From positions 3,286,001-3,350,000 of the forward strand of contig NZ_CP102830.1 in the NCBI RefSeq assembly GCF_024730785.1: a stretch of 64,000 nucleotides of DNA. Reading direction: 5' to 3'. Positions 29,975 to 39,295 of the stretch are shown one piece after another. Within the stretch, counting starts at the first letter, position 1; each line of letters starts with the position of its first letter. The notes under the pieces are model-generated. The model was not told where the DNA came from. It did no database searches and saw only the letters and a list, made by a program, of their open reading frames with translations. The position numbers and the translations under genes are program-made. The stretch comes from Pseudomonas sp. LS44. Lineage in GTDB: Bacteria; Pseudomonadota; Gammaproteobacteria; Pseudomonadales; Pseudomonadaceae.

Positions 29975-31414
29975 ATGATCCCAGTCATTCTTTCAGGTGG
30001 TAGCGGCTCACGACTCTGGCCCCTTTCGCGCAAGCAGTTCCCCAAGCAATTCCTCGCCCTGACCGGCGACCACACCTTGCTCCAGCAAACCCTCGAGCGC
30101 CTGACGTTCGAGGGCATGCAAGCGCCGGTAGTGGTCTGCAACAAAGACCATCGCTTCATCGTCCAGGAGCAACTCGAGGCCCTGAAGCTGGCCACCCAGG
30201 CGATCCTGCTCGAACCGTTCGGCCGCAATACCGCGCCGGCGGTGGCGATTGCCGCCATGCAACTGCTTAACGAAGGCCGCGACGAGTTGCTGCTGGTGCT
30301 ACCCGCCGACCACGTGCTGGATGACCAGAAAGCCTTCCAACGCGCCCTGGCCCTGGCCACCATCGCCGCCGAAGCCGGTGAAATGGTGCTGTTCGGCGTG
30401 CCGGCGAGCAAACCGGAAACCGGCTACGGCTACATCAAGGCGAACGCCGACGCCGGCCTGCCCGATGGCGTCAACCGGGTCGCCCAGTTCGTCGAGAAAC
30501 CCGACGAACAACGCGCCGCGCAGTTCGTCGCTTCCGGCGATTACTTCTGGAACAGCGGCATGTTCCTGTTCCGCGCCAGCCGCTTCCTTGACGAGTTGAA
30601 GAAGCACGATCCGGATATCTACGACACCTGCCTGCTGGCCCTGGAGCGCAGCGCTCGCGAAGGCGACAACATCGACATCGACGAAGCCACCTTCGCCTGC
30701 TGCCCGGACAACTCCATCGACTACGCGGTGATGGAAAAAACCTCGCGCGCCTGCGTGGTGCCGCTGGATGCCGGTTGGAGCGATGTCGGTTGCTGGTCGT
30801 CGCTCTGGGACGTGCATGAGAAAGACGCCGACGGCAACGTCACCAAGGGCGACGTGGTGGTGCAGGACAGCCACAACTGCCTGGTGCACGGCAACGGCAA
30901 GCTGGTCTCGGTAATCGGTCTGGAAAACATCGTCGTCGTGGAAACCAAGGACGCCATGATGATCGCCCACAAAGACCGCGTGCAGGAGGTCAAGCAGCTG
31001 GTCAACACCCTCAACAAGCAGGGCCGCAGCGAAACCCAGAACCACTGCGAGGTGTACCGGCCGTGGGGTTCCTACGACTCGGTGGACATGGGTGGGCGCT
31101 TCCAGGTCAAGCGCATCTCGGTCAAACCCGGCGCCCAGCTCTCCCTGCAGATGCACCACCACCGTGCCGAGCACTGGATCGTGGTCTCCGGCACCGCGCA
31201 GGTCACCTGTGACGACAAGACCTTCCTGCTCACCGAGAATCAATCGACCTACATCCCCATTGCCTCGGTGCACCGCCTGGCCAACCCCGGCAGGATTCCC
31301 CTGGAGCTCATCGAGGTACAGTCCGGCAGCTACCTCGGCGAAGACGATATCGAACGTCTGGAAGACGTCTACGGGCGTACCGCCGAAGTGCGCAACGTCA
31401 GTCACGCGCGTTAA
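29975..31414 (+). CDS. algA: Bifunctional phosphomannose isomerase / GDP-mannose pyrophosphorylase AlgA, copy 1
   Basis: Cytosolic bifunctional enzyme of 479 residues. It converts fructose-6-P to mannose-6-P and, after AlgC acts, mannose-1-P plus GTP to GDP-mannose, so it supplies AlgD. The N-terminal nucleotidyltransferase shows GGSGSRLWPLSRKQFPKQ and FVEKPDEQRA. The C-terminal cupin isomerase shows QMHHHRAEHWIVVSGTA. The start ATG 29975 follows AGGAGA; the earlier in-frame start at 29831 lies in repeats. As in other pseudomonads it closes the operon. Confidence 0.96.
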   Translation: MIPVILSGGSGSRLWPLSRKQFPKQFLALTGDHTLLQQTLERLTFEGMQAPVVVCNKDHRFIVQEQLEALKLATQAILLEPFGRNTAPAVAIAAMQLLNEGRDELLLVLPADHVLDDQKAFQRALALATIAAEAGEMVLFGVPASKPETGYGYIKANADAGLPDGVNRVAQFVEKPDEQRAAQFVASGDYFWNSGMFLFRASRFLDELKKHDPDIYDTCLLALERSAREGDNIDIDEATFACCPDNSIDYAVMEKTSRACVVPLDAGWSDVGCWSSLWDVHEKDADGNVTKGDVVVQDSHNCLVHGNGKLVSVIGLENIVVVETKDAMMIAHKDRVQEVKQLVNTLNKQGRSETQNHCEVYRPWGSYDSVDMGGRFQVKRISVKPGAQLSLQMHHHRAEHWIVVSGTAQVTCDDKTFLLTENQSTYIPIASVHRLANPGRIPLELIEVQSGSYLGEDDIERLEDVYGRTAEVRNVSHAR

Positions 31415-31432
31415 TTAAAAAGATATCCCGCG

Positions 31433-31461
31433 CCCCTCTCCCGCTCTGGGAGAGGGCTTTT
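31433..31461 (+). terminator. Putative terminator after alginate operon copy 1
   Basis: A CCCTCTCCC–GCTCT–GGGAGAGGG hairpin is followed by CTTTTG, 18 bases after the algA stop. It belongs to the same palindrome family that fills other gaps and could also act as an intrinsic terminator, though the T-run is short. If it leaks, copy 2 could be partly read from the copy 1 promoter. Confidence 0.55.
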
Positions 31462-31885
31462 GAACAGGGCATGTTATTGACGCCAAGTTCAAGTCACACC
31501 TTAACCAGTTACTTGTACTTTCCGCCTCGATTCAAAATTCCAATTTGCGATATCAGCTAGATATTAATTGCAAATAATTACACCACATTATTGGAACTCT
31601 CTTTACTGCTAGCCCCTCTCACATCTCTCATCAAGTGATTAGTGCATCAACATGCGCGGGGGATACTCACCAACTCAGCGACAGCCGCCTGCACGCCAGG
31701 CTTTGCGGGGCATTAGGCCGTTGCCCGGTCATATCGAAAAACTTTAACGACCTGAATTAGCGAGTGCTAAAACAGTTTTCACTCGGCTTTTCTCATGCCG
31801 GCGCTCGGCGGTGCAGTTATTAAGCCGAACCCGTTATATCAGCGAACTTTTTTAAAAGCTTGATAACGGAATCAGGAGAATAACA
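31462..31885 (+). promoter_or_regulatory. algD copy 2 upstream regulatory region
   Basis: About 425 bp, AT-rich, without a gene. It has little obvious similarity to the region in front of algD copy 1 apart from a promoter of the same type. I found no exact AlgR core in either orientation. A strong AGGAGA lies six bases before the algD ATG, better than in copy 1. The leader from the putative promoter would be about 260 nt, shorter than in copy 1. Confidence 0.65.
31594..31621 (+). promoter_or_regulatory. Putative AlgU-type promoter, copy 2
   Basis: GAACTC at 31594–31599 and TCTCA at 31617–31621 are separated by 17 bases, the same geometry as the candidate in front of copy 1 and close to the AlgU consensus GAACTT-N16/17-TCtgA. 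It suggests the second operon has its own envelope-stress promoter. Confidence 0.5.
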
Positions 31886-33196
31886 ATGCGGCTTAGTATT
31901 TTTGGCCTTGGTTATGTCGGCGCGGTATGCGCAGGCTGTCTCTCTTCGCGTGGTCATGAAGTTATTGGCGTGGATATATCCGCGACCAAGATCGACCTGA
32001 TCAATAACGGCAAGTCGCCGATCGTCGAACCGGGACTCGAAGAGCTCCTCCAGCAAGGTATTCGGGCCGGCCTGCTGCGCGGCACCACCGACGTCGCCGA
32101 GGCGATCCGCGATAGCGAACTGTCGATGCTCTGCGTCGGCACGCCGAGCAAGAAGAACGGCGACTTGGCGCTGCATTTCATTGAGTCGGTGTGCGCGCAA
32201 ATCGGTGTCGCCCTGCGCGAAAAGTCCGCCTGGCATGGCGTGGTGGTGCGCAGCACGGTGCTGCCGGGGACGGTGAAGAACTTCATCATCCCGATCCTGG
32301 AAGAATGCTCCGGAAAGAAGGCCGGAGTGGACTTTGGCGTCGCGGTCAACCCGGAGTTCCTCCGCGAGAGCACCGCGATCAAGGACTACAACTTCCCGCC
32401 GATGACCGTCATCGGCGAGCTGGACAGCCGCTCCGGCGACTTGTTGCAGGACCTCTACCAAGAGCTCGACGCCCCCATCGTGCGCAAGAGCATCGAGGTG
32501 GCGGAAATGATCAAGTACACCTGCAACGTCTGGCACGCCACCAAGGTGACCTTCGCCAACGAGATCGGCAACATCGCCAAGGCGGTCGGCGTCGATGGTC
32601 GCGAAGTGATGGACGTGGTCTGCCAGGACCACAAGCTCAACCTTTCCAAGTACTACATGCGCCCCGGCTTCGCCTTCGGCGGCTCATGCTTGCCCAAGGA
32701 CGTGCGCGCCCTCAACTACCGAGCCAGCCAGCTGGATGTCGAAACTCCGCTGATCGCCTCGCTGATGCACAGCAATGACGCGCAAGTGCTGCATGCCTTC
32801 GACATCATCACCAGCTATGACAAACGCAAAGTCGCCCTGCTCGGCCTGAGCTTCAAGGCCGGCACCGACGACCTGCGCGAAAGCCCGCTGGTGGAGCTGG
32901 CCGAGATGCTCATCGGCAAGGGCTTCGACCTGCGTATCTACGATCACAACGTCGAATACGCACGGGTCAACGGCGCCAACAAGGACTACATCGAATCGAA
33001 GATCCCCCACGTGTCGTCGCTGCTCGACAGCGATCTGCAGCGGGTCATCGAACACGCCGAGATCATCGTCCTGGGCAATGGCGACGAACGTTTCCGGAGC
33101 GTCGCCGAGCAGGTCCCGGACGGCAAGCAAGTCGTCGACCTGGTCGGTTTCATGGCGCACGCCAGCGAGGGCAACCGCGAAGGCATCTGTTGGTAA
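31886..33196 (+). CDS. algD: GDP-mannose 6-dehydrogenase AlgD, alginate operon copy 2
   Basis: Second GDP-mannose dehydrogenase, also 436 residues, with GLGYVGAVCAG at the nucleotide site and the catalytic Cys in GFAFGGSCLPKD at the equivalent position 268. The start has an ideal AGGAGA six bases upstream. Long stretches are identical in DNA to copy 1 (for example 32507–32589 against 14712–14794), while codons around 95–120 are strongly diverged. Nothing suggests inactivation. Confidence 0.97.
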   Translation: MRLSIFGLGYVGAVCAGCLSSRGHEVIGVDISATKIDLINNGKSPIVEPGLEELLQQGIRAGLLRGTTDVAEAIRDSELSMLCVGTPSKKNGDLALHFIESVCAQIGVALREKSAWHGVVVRSTVLPGTVKNFIIPILEECSGKKAGVDFGVAVNPEFLRESTAIKDYNFPPMTVIGELDSRSGDLLQDLYQELDAPIVRKSIEVAEMIKYTCNVWHATKVTFANEIGNIAKAVGVDGREVMDVVCQDHKLNLSKYYMRPGFAFGGSCLPKDVRALNYRASQLDVETPLIASLMHSNDAQVLHAFDIITSYDKRKVALLGLSFKAGTDDLRESPLVELAEMLIGKGFDLRIYDHNVEYARVNGANKDYIESKIPHVSSLLDSDLQRVIEHAEIIVLGNGDERFRSVAEQVPDGKQVVDLVGFMAHASEGNREGICW

Positions 33197-33406
33197 CACT
33201 TGAACCTGGCGGGCGCGGCTCGGCTGATGCCGTGTGCCGCGCTCGCCAGAAAAGCTCAGTTTTGCTGGCCGCCAAGTGACGGACCGCAACGCCGATGGCG
33301 TGGCCGCAAAACGCATTGATAGCTGAAGAACCCTTGCGGGCTGCTGGAAGCGCATTGGCGAAGCGCGAATTCGCCCTGTCCGAAACCGATGGCGGACGCA
33401 CCGACG

Positions 33407-34888
33407 ATGGAGAGATTCACGCAAGGGTTTATCGAAAGCGCTGGCTGGCTGCTCTACCTCAGCGTGCTGATGGGCATTGCCCTGGCGGTGCCGCAGACCC
33501 TGTTCGACCCACAGTCCAAACAGTTCTTACTGCTGATCGGCGCGGTCGGCATCTGGCGCTACTCCATGGGCGCCGCCCATTTCCTGCGCGGCGTGTTGTT
33601 CCTCTACGTCGTCTACCCGCACTACCGCCGCAAGGTCAGAAAACTCGGCAAGGCGGCGGACCCTTCTCATGTGTTTTTGATGGTTACCAGTTTTCGCATC
33701 GACGCGCTGACCACCGCTATGGTGTATCGCTCGGTGATTGAGGAAGCCATCGCCTGCCATTACCCCACCACCGTGATCTGCTCGATCGTCGAGTTGTCCG
33801 ATGAGTTGTTGATCAAAAGCCTGTGGGCCAAATACGACCCACCGGCGCGGGTCCGGCTGAAGTTCGTGCGGATTCCCGGTACCGGCAAGCGCGATGGCCT
33901 GGCCAATGGTTTCCGCGCCATCTCCCGTCTGCTGCCCGATGAACGAGCGGCGGCCGTGGTGATCGACGGCGACAGCGTGCTGGAGCCGGGCATCGTACGC
34001 AAAACCGTGCCGTATTTTCAGCTCTTCCCGAATGTCGGCGGGCTGACCACCAACGAGTTCTGCGAGGTGCGCGGCAGCTACATCATGAGCGAGTGGCACA
34101 AGCTGCGGTTCGCCCAGCGCCATTTGAACATGTGCTCGATGGCGCTCTCCAAGCGCGTGCTGACCATGACTGGGCGCATGTCGATGTTCCGCGCCAGCGT
34201 GGTGACCAACCCGGAGTTCATCGCCGACGTCGAGAGCGACCACCTCGAACACTGGCGCTTGGGGCGTTTCCGTTTCCTTACCGGCGACGACAAGTCCAGC
34301 TGGTTCAGCCTGATGCGCCTGGGCTACGACACCTTCTACGTGCCGGATGCGGCGATCAACACGGTCGAGCATCCGCCGGAAAAGAGCTTCTTCAAGGCCA
34401 GTCGCAAGCTGATGTTCCGCTGGTACGGCAACACCCTGCGGCAGAACTCGCGGGCCATGAAGCTTGGCCCACGGCGCCTCGGCTGGTTCAGCACCCTCGT
34501 CCTGTTCGACCAGCGCGTGTCGATGTGGACCTGCCTGCTCGGCCTGACCGTGGCGATCATCGCCAGCCTCAAATACAGCATCGTCTACCTGCTCATCTAT
34601 CTGTTGTGGATCGGCACCACCCGGCTGGTCCTCACCCTGTTACTAACCGTCACCGGCCATCCCATCGGCCCGGCTTATCCACTGATTCTTTATTACAACC
34701 AGATCGTTGGCGCGCTGGTGAAGGTGTACGTGTTCTTCCGCCTCGATCAACAGTCATGGACCCGGCAAAACACCCGGCTCAACCGCGATCTGGCCAGTTT
34801 CCAGCGCTGGTTCAACACCTGGTCGTCGCGTTCCATGACCTTCTCTGCCGCCAGTTTGTTCATCGCCACGCTGCTGCTCGTGGTCTGA
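33407..34888 (+). CDS. alg8: Alginate polymerase glycosyltransferase Alg8, copy 2
   Basis: Second polymannuronate polymerase, 493 residues from the ATG at 33407, which aligns with the copy 1 start ([14 protein letters not shown] against [14 protein letters not shown]). An ATG at 33389 would add six residues, and neither has an ideal ribosome-binding site. Catalytic motifs [15 protein letters not shown] and FRWYGN are intact. Differences from copy 1 concentrate in the first 60 residues and around the substrate-domain segment after VCSIVE/ICSIVE. A 210-bp gap follows algD. Confidence 0.94.
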   Translation: MERFTQGFIESAGWLLYLSVLMGIALAVPQTLFDPQSKQFLLLIGAVGIWRYSMGAAHFLRGVLFLYVVYPHYRRKVRKLGKAADPSHVFLMVTSFRIDALTTAMVYRSVIEEAIACHYPTTVICSIVELSDELLIKSLWAKYDPPARVRLKFVRIPGTGKRDGLANGFRAISRLLPDERAAAVVIDGDSVLEPGIVRKTVPYFQLFPNVGGLTTNEFCEVRGSYIMSEWHKLRFAQRHLNMCSMALSKRVLTMTGRMSMFRASVVTNPEFIADVESDHLEHWRLGRFRFLTGDDKSSWFSLMRLGYDTFYVPDAAINTVEHPPEKSFFKASRKLMFRWYGNTLRQNSRAMKLGPRRLGWFSTLVLFDQRVSMWTCLLGLTVAIIASLKYSIVYLLIYLLWIGTTRLVLTLLLTVTGHPIGPAYPLILYYNQIVGALVKVYVFFRLDQQSWTRQNTRLNRDLASFQRWFNTWSSRSMTFSAASLFIATLLLVV

Positions 34889-34921
34889 GCAATCCACATG
34901 GATCCACGCAGGAACACCTCA

Positions 34922-36112
34922 ATGAATACTGCCGTGAACGTTGACGTTGTGCATGAATCGGAAATCCAGCGCCAGCACGCTCGCGTACGACTTCCTACCA
35001 GGATCCGTTTCGCCGGCAAGCACAAGCAGGCGAGCGAATACACCTTGCAGGAGCTATCGGCCGGCGGCTTCAGCTATGAGGCAGGCAAAGCGCCGGTTTC
35101 CGCTGGCGACTACCACCAGGGCAAACTGCTGTTCGCCATCGACAACCTGGACCTGAGCATGCCGGTGGAGTTTCAGGTGCGCTCGGTGAATGCCGCCAAC
35201 GGTCGGGTCGGCTGCCAGTTCCATAACCTCAAGCCGCGCGACATCGTCACCTTGCGGCATCTGATTACTGCGCACCTGTCCGGTGAGCTGGTCAGCGTCG
35301 GCGAACTGCTCAGTACCTTGCAACGCGACAACTTCAGCCGCCCGCGCAAGGAAAAAGCCGCCAGCCTGGGCTTTTTCGGTCGCCTGCGCGCGATGCTGAT
35401 CAGCCTCGGCGTGCTGGCGGTCGGGCTGGCCGCATTCGTGTTCATCAGCAAGTCGCTGTATGACCTGTATTTCGTCACCCACGCCCAGGCCGCGCTGGTC
35501 AGCGTTCCCAGTGTGCAAGTCAACATGCCGCGCGAGGGCACCGTGCAGAGCCTGATCGGCGCAGACGGCTTGGTCACCAAGGGCGCACCGATCGGCACCT
35601 TCAGCACCTCGATGCTGGAAATGCTCAAGGGTCACCTGAACGACAGCGACCTCAAGCCGGCGAAGATCGAGGAGCTGTTCGGCAAGCAGATGAAGGGCAC
35701 CCTGACCAGCCCCTGCGACTGCACCCTGGTGCGCCAACTGGTGGCCGACGGTCAATACGCGAGCCGGGGCGAGGTGATCTTCGAGCTCGCCCCGCGTGGC
35801 AGTCAGGCAAGCATTCAGGCGCGCTTTCCCTACACCAAGTTCAACGAAGTGGGACCGGGCACGCGGGTCAGCTTCGTGGTCGCCGGAGAGCATGAATCGC
35901 ACAGTGGCAAAATCGTCAGCAGCAACCTCGACCTGGATAGGAACAACGATCTGGCCGGTGAAATTCACGTGCAGATCCTCCCCGATGAGCCGCTCGACAA
36001 TGCCTTGGCCGGGCGCCCGGTGGAGGTCAGCGCGGGCAGTGGCCCCTCATTTAACTGGCTGATTGAGAAAGCCAAGGCCATGGAGCTTTTCGGAGGATCG
36101 CCTCGTGGTTAA
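34922..36112 (+). CDS. alg44: Alginate co-polymerase Alg44, copy 2, with altered PilZ motif
   Basis: Second co-polymerase, 396 residues: PilZ domain, central membrane segment and periplasmic fusion-protein-like domain. Arg17 and Arg21 in RQHAR and Ser46 are conserved, but the [D/N]xSxxG motif reads ELSAGG, so the position-44 Asp of copy 1 and of P. aeruginosa is Glu here. That residue is reported to matter for c-di-GMP binding. The C-terminus is eight residues longer (tail ELFGGSPRG) and runs over the ribosome-binding site and start of algK. Start ATG 34922 chosen by the residue numbering and AGGA upstream. Confidence 0.94.
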   Translation: MNTAVNVDVVHESEIQRQHARVRLPTRIRFAGKHKQASEYTLQELSAGGFSYEAGKAPVSAGDYHQGKLLFAIDNLDLSMPVEFQVRSVNAANGRVGCQFHNLKPRDIVTLRHLITAHLSGELVSVGELLSTLQRDNFSRPRKEKAASLGFFGRLRAMLISLGVLAVGLAAFVFISKSLYDLYFVTHAQAALVSVPSVQVNMPREGTVQSLIGADGLVTKGAPIGTFSTSMLEMLKGHLNDSDLKPAKIEELFGKQMKGTLTSPCDCTLVRQLVADGQYASRGEVIFELAPRGSQASIQARFPYTKFNEVGPGTRVSFVVAGEHESHSGKIVSSNLDLDRNNDLAGEIHVQILPDEPLDNALAGRPVEVSAGSGPSFNWLIEKAKAMELFGGSPRG

Positions 36113-37517
36113 TCGCGCCGCGCAACCTTTATTCCTCCTCTTCGCCACGCTGGGCCTGGCCAGTTGCGCTGGCCTGCCCGACCAGCGCCTGGCTCAGGAA
36201 GCCATGGCGCGCGGCGACACCGCCGTTGCCGAGCAGAACTACCAGCAGCTTGCCGACATGGGCTACACCGAAGCGCAGGTCGGCATGGCCGATATCTATG
36301 TGGAAAGCGGCGACCCCGCGCAGCTGCGCAAGGCCGAGGCGACCTACCGCCTGGCCGCCAGCGACTCGCCGCGCGCCGCCGCGCGCCTCGGGCGGCTGCT
36401 GGCCAGCAAGCCGGGGGCCAGCGATGCCGAGCTGCACGAAGCCGAAACCCTGCTCAAGCAAGCCATGGCCGCTGGCGAGCAGAGCACCCTGATGCCGCTG
36501 GCGCTGCTCTATTTGCAACATCCGCAGAGCTTTCCGCAGGTGAACGCGCAGCAGCAGATCAGCCAATGGCTCGCCGCCGGCCAGCCGCAGGCAGAGCTCG
36601 CGCAAATCCTCCTGTATCGCAGCCAGGGTACCTACGAGCAGCATCTGGCCGACGTCGAACGGATCTGCACAGCGGCGCTGGCGACTCAGGATGTCTGCTA
36701 CGTCGAGCTGGCCACGGTGTACCAGAAGCGCGGTCAAACCGAGCAGCAACAAGCTCTGGTCACGCAGCTGCAAAGCGCCTATCAGAGCGGCGCGGTGCCC
36801 CCGCAACGGGTCGACGCGGTCGCCCAGGTGCTGGCCGATCCAGACCTCGGCGCGCCCGACTTCCCCACCGCCAAGGCGTTGCTGGAAAGCATCGCGCCGA
36901 GCTACCCGGCGGCCTGGGTGAGCCTCGCCCAGTTGATCTACGACGCACCCGACCAGGGTAGTGTCGACGAGCTGCTCGGCTACCTGCAGAAGGGTCGCGA
37001 TGCCGCCCAACCGCGCGCCGAGCTGCTCCTCGGCCGGCTGTATTACGAAGGCAAGTTGATCCCGCCGGACCCATACAAGGCCGAACAGCATCTGCTCAAG
37101 GCGGCGCCCAGCGAGCCGAGTGCCAACTACTACCTTGGGCAGATCTACCGCCGCGGCTATCTCGGCCAGGTCTACCCGGACAAGGCCCTCGACTACCTGC
37201 TCAGCGCCGCCCGCAGCGGCCAGAACAGCGCCGATTACGCCCTCGCCCAATTGTTCACCCAAGGTCGCGGTATCCAGCCCGACCCGGTCAACGCCTATGT
37301 GTTCAGCCAACTCGCCGTGCAGGGTGGAAAACCCGAGGCATCGGCGCTCGCCGCGCAGGTCGAACAACAACTGACACCCGCCCAGCGTGACCAAGCGCAA
37401 CAACGTTTGCACGCCGAGCGGCAGTTCCGGGGTGATAGCACTATGCTGCCTGCTGCTGGCACTAACGTTCTGCATATCGAGCCGTCCGTCAGCAGCACCG
37501 TCGACCTTCGCCCATAA
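36105..37517 (+). CDS. algK: Alginate secretion TPR lipoprotein AlgK, copy 2
   Basis: Second AlgK, 470 residues from a GTG at 36105 that is eight bases after GGAGG and overlaps the end of alg44 by eight bases. Lipobox LASC then [20 protein letters not shown]/Sel1 units match copy 1 through most of the length, and the C-terminal ~35 residues are unrelated in sequence to the tail of copy 1. The overlap implies tight translational coupling, unlike copy 1 where the genes are just separate. Confidence 0.94.
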   Translation: MVNRAAQPLFLLFATLGLASCAGLPDQRLAQEAMARGDTAVAEQNYQQLADMGYTEAQVGMADIYVESGDPAQLRKAEATYRLAASDSPRAAARLGRLLASKPGASDAELHEAETLLKQAMAAGEQSTLMPLALLYLQHPQSFPQVNAQQQISQWLAAGQPQAELAQILLYRSQGTYEQHLADVERICTAALATQDVCYVELATVYQKRGQTEQQQALVTQLQSAYQSGAVPPQRVDAVAQVLADPDLGAPDFPTAKALLESIAPSYPAAWVSLAQLIYDAPDQGSVDELLGYLQKGRDAAQPRAELLLGRLYYEGKLIPPDPYKAEQHLLKAAPSEPSANYYLGQIYRRGYLGQVYPDKALDYLLSAARSGQNSADYALAQLFTQGRGIQPDPVNAYVFSQLAVQGGKPEASALAAQVEQQLTPAQRDQAQQRLHAERQFRGDSTMLPAAGTNVLHIEPSVSSTVDLRP

Positions 37518-37528
37518 CGGAATTGACT

Positions 37529-38974
37529 ATGAAACGACACCAATGGATTCGCGCTAGTTTGACTCTTCCCCTGCTGTGCAGCGCCCCGGTCTGGGCCGCC
37601 GCACCTTCGGCTGACAAGCCGTACGGTCTGGACATCAAAATCACCGCTCAATCCGAGGACGACCGCGACCTCGGCACGCGCGATGGTGGCGACGTCAACG
37701 GCATCGGTATCGATCTGCGTCCGTGGGCCTACTTTCAGAGCGGCAACTGGAGCGCCTATGGCATGGCCCAAGCGGTCAGCGCCACCGACATCATCGAAAC
37801 CGACACCCTGCAGAACGATGATCTGGGCACCGAGGACAGCGCCAACGACAGCCGCGAGCCGGACAAGAGTTACCTGGCCCTGCGCGAATTCTGGATCGGT
37901 TACTCCGGCCTCACCGCCTACCCGGGCGAAGAACTGCGTCTGGGCCGGCAACGCCTGCGCAATGACGACAGCCTGTGGCGCGACACCAATATCGAGGCCC
38001 TGAACTGGACCTTCGATACCACCCTGCTGCGCGCCCATGCCGGGGTCGCCCAACGCTTCAGTGACTACCGCACCGATATCGACGATCTGGCTCCCGACGA
38101 TGAGGATCGCCTGCATGTCTACGGCGATATCGCCACGCAATGGATGCCGGGCCACTGGGCGGGCCTCAACCTTCATCACAGCCGCGACGACGGCGACCTG
38201 GCGAGCCCCGGCGAACCCGTCGACGACCTGGACAAAGACACTACCGGCGACCTCACCTGGGTCGGCCTGCAAGCCAACAGCGACGCCTTCAACCCGCGCA
38301 ACGAACAGCAACTCAATTACTGGGGCAGCCTGATCTGGCTGACCGGTGACCGCGACCAGCTGCTCACCGGCACCGCGCCCACCGGCCAACGCATCGCACT
38401 TGGCAAAGAGAGCGGCGACGTCAATGCCTGGGGTACCGACCTCGGTCTGCGTTGGAGCTTCGACCAGAACTGGCAAGCCGGCGTGGCCTATGCACGCGGT
38501 AGCGGCGGTGGCGATGACGGCAAGGAAAACTTCCAGCAGACCGGCCTGGAGAGCAATCGCTCCAGCTACACCGGCACTCGCTCGCGCGTGCACCGCTTCG
38601 GCGAGGCGTTCCGCGGCGAGCTGAGCAATCTGCAAACGGCGACCCTGTTCGGCTCCTGGCAACTGCGCGACGAGTACGACGCCAGCCTGGTATTTCACCA
38701 GTTCTGGCGCGTCGATGGCGACCAGGACGTGGGCAGCAATGGAATCAACGCGGCGCTGGCCAGCAACGACAAGGACATCGGCCAGGAAGTCGACCTGGTG
38801 CTCACCAAGTACTTCAAGGAAGGCTTGCTGCCGGCCTCGATGAGCCAGGCGATCGACGAACCCTCGGCGCTGCTGCGTTTTCGCGGCGGGATGTTCTTCT
38901 CGGGCGATGCCTATGGCAGCGGCGTCGACTCGAAGATGCACCGCGCCTTCGTCGACGCGATCTGGCGCTTCTGA
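37529..38974 (+). CDS. algE: Alginate outer-membrane porin AlgE, copy 2
   Basis: Second alginate export barrel, 481 residues, with a conventional signal peptide ([17 protein letters not shown], cleavage near VWAAA) and terminal DAIWRF. The barrel begins [21 protein letters not shown] as in copy 1 and is mostly identical, with substitutions and small indels in putative loops (for example the segment before [16 protein letters not shown]). The start ATG 37529 is preceded by an in-frame TTG at 37523, which I do not use. Confidence 0.95.
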   Translation: MKRHQWIRASLTLPLLCSAPVWAAAPSADKPYGLDIKITAQSEDDRDLGTRDGGDVNGIGIDLRPWAYFQSGNWSAYGMAQAVSATDIIETDTLQNDDLGTEDSANDSREPDKSYLALREFWIGYSGLTAYPGEELRLGRQRLRNDDSLWRDTNIEALNWTFDTTLLRAHAGVAQRFSDYRTDIDDLAPDDEDRLHVYGDIATQWMPGHWAGLNLHHSRDDGDLASPGEPVDDLDKDTTGDLTWVGLQANSDAFNPRNEQQLNYWGSLIWLTGDRDQLLTGTAPTGQRIALGKESGDVNAWGTDLGLRWSFDQNWQAGVAYARGSGGGDDGKENFQQTGLESNRSSYTGTRSRVHRFGEAFRGELSNLQTATLFGSWQLRDEYDASLVFHQFWRVDGDQDVGSNGINAALASNDKDIGQEVDLVLTKYFKEGLLPASMSQAIDEPSALLRFRGGMFFSGDAYGSGVDSKMHRAFVDAIWRF

Positions 38975-39295
38975 TGCGGAGGATCGGGATATGAAGCGGT
39001 ATGGCGGGGAGCCCCGGCAAACACCGACCGTAGGCTGGGTTAGCGGCGAGGAGCACGAGTTCGCTGGTCAGTGCCAATCTGTCGCGCCGCGTAACCCGTC
39101 GCGGCACGGTTCGATGGGTATCGCTGCGCTCGACCCATCCTACGGGGCAGGCACCTCGGATCGCCCCCTCCCCCACCGGAGATGTCTGGGGTGAGGGGCT
39201 CAGCCGCTAGCCTGGCTGCGGACCGCGTTGGGGAGAGGGCTGGCGTCCGGCAACCCACCCTATGCCCCGGCCCCTCTCCCGTAAACGGGAGAGGG
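38975..39295. repeat. Repeat cluster between original algG start and algG coding sequence, copy 2
   Basis: A GGAGG at 38978–38982 and an ATG at 38991 (MKRYGGEPRQTP) sit exactly where algG should start, but this frame ends at 39194 after 67 codons in a different phase from algG. The stretch contains the GATGGGT…ACCCATC hairpin (39113–39143) and CCCCTCTCCC/GGGAGAGGGG palindromes up to 39296. This parallels the insertion at the same place in copy 1 but with different repeats and length. Confidence 0.8.

Noticed and set aside
31838..31870. GAACTT near 31843 as an alternative AlgU −35 box close to algD copy 2
   Set aside because: No TCtgA-like −10 box is found 16–17 bases downstream, and the leader would be too short compared with known algD transcripts.
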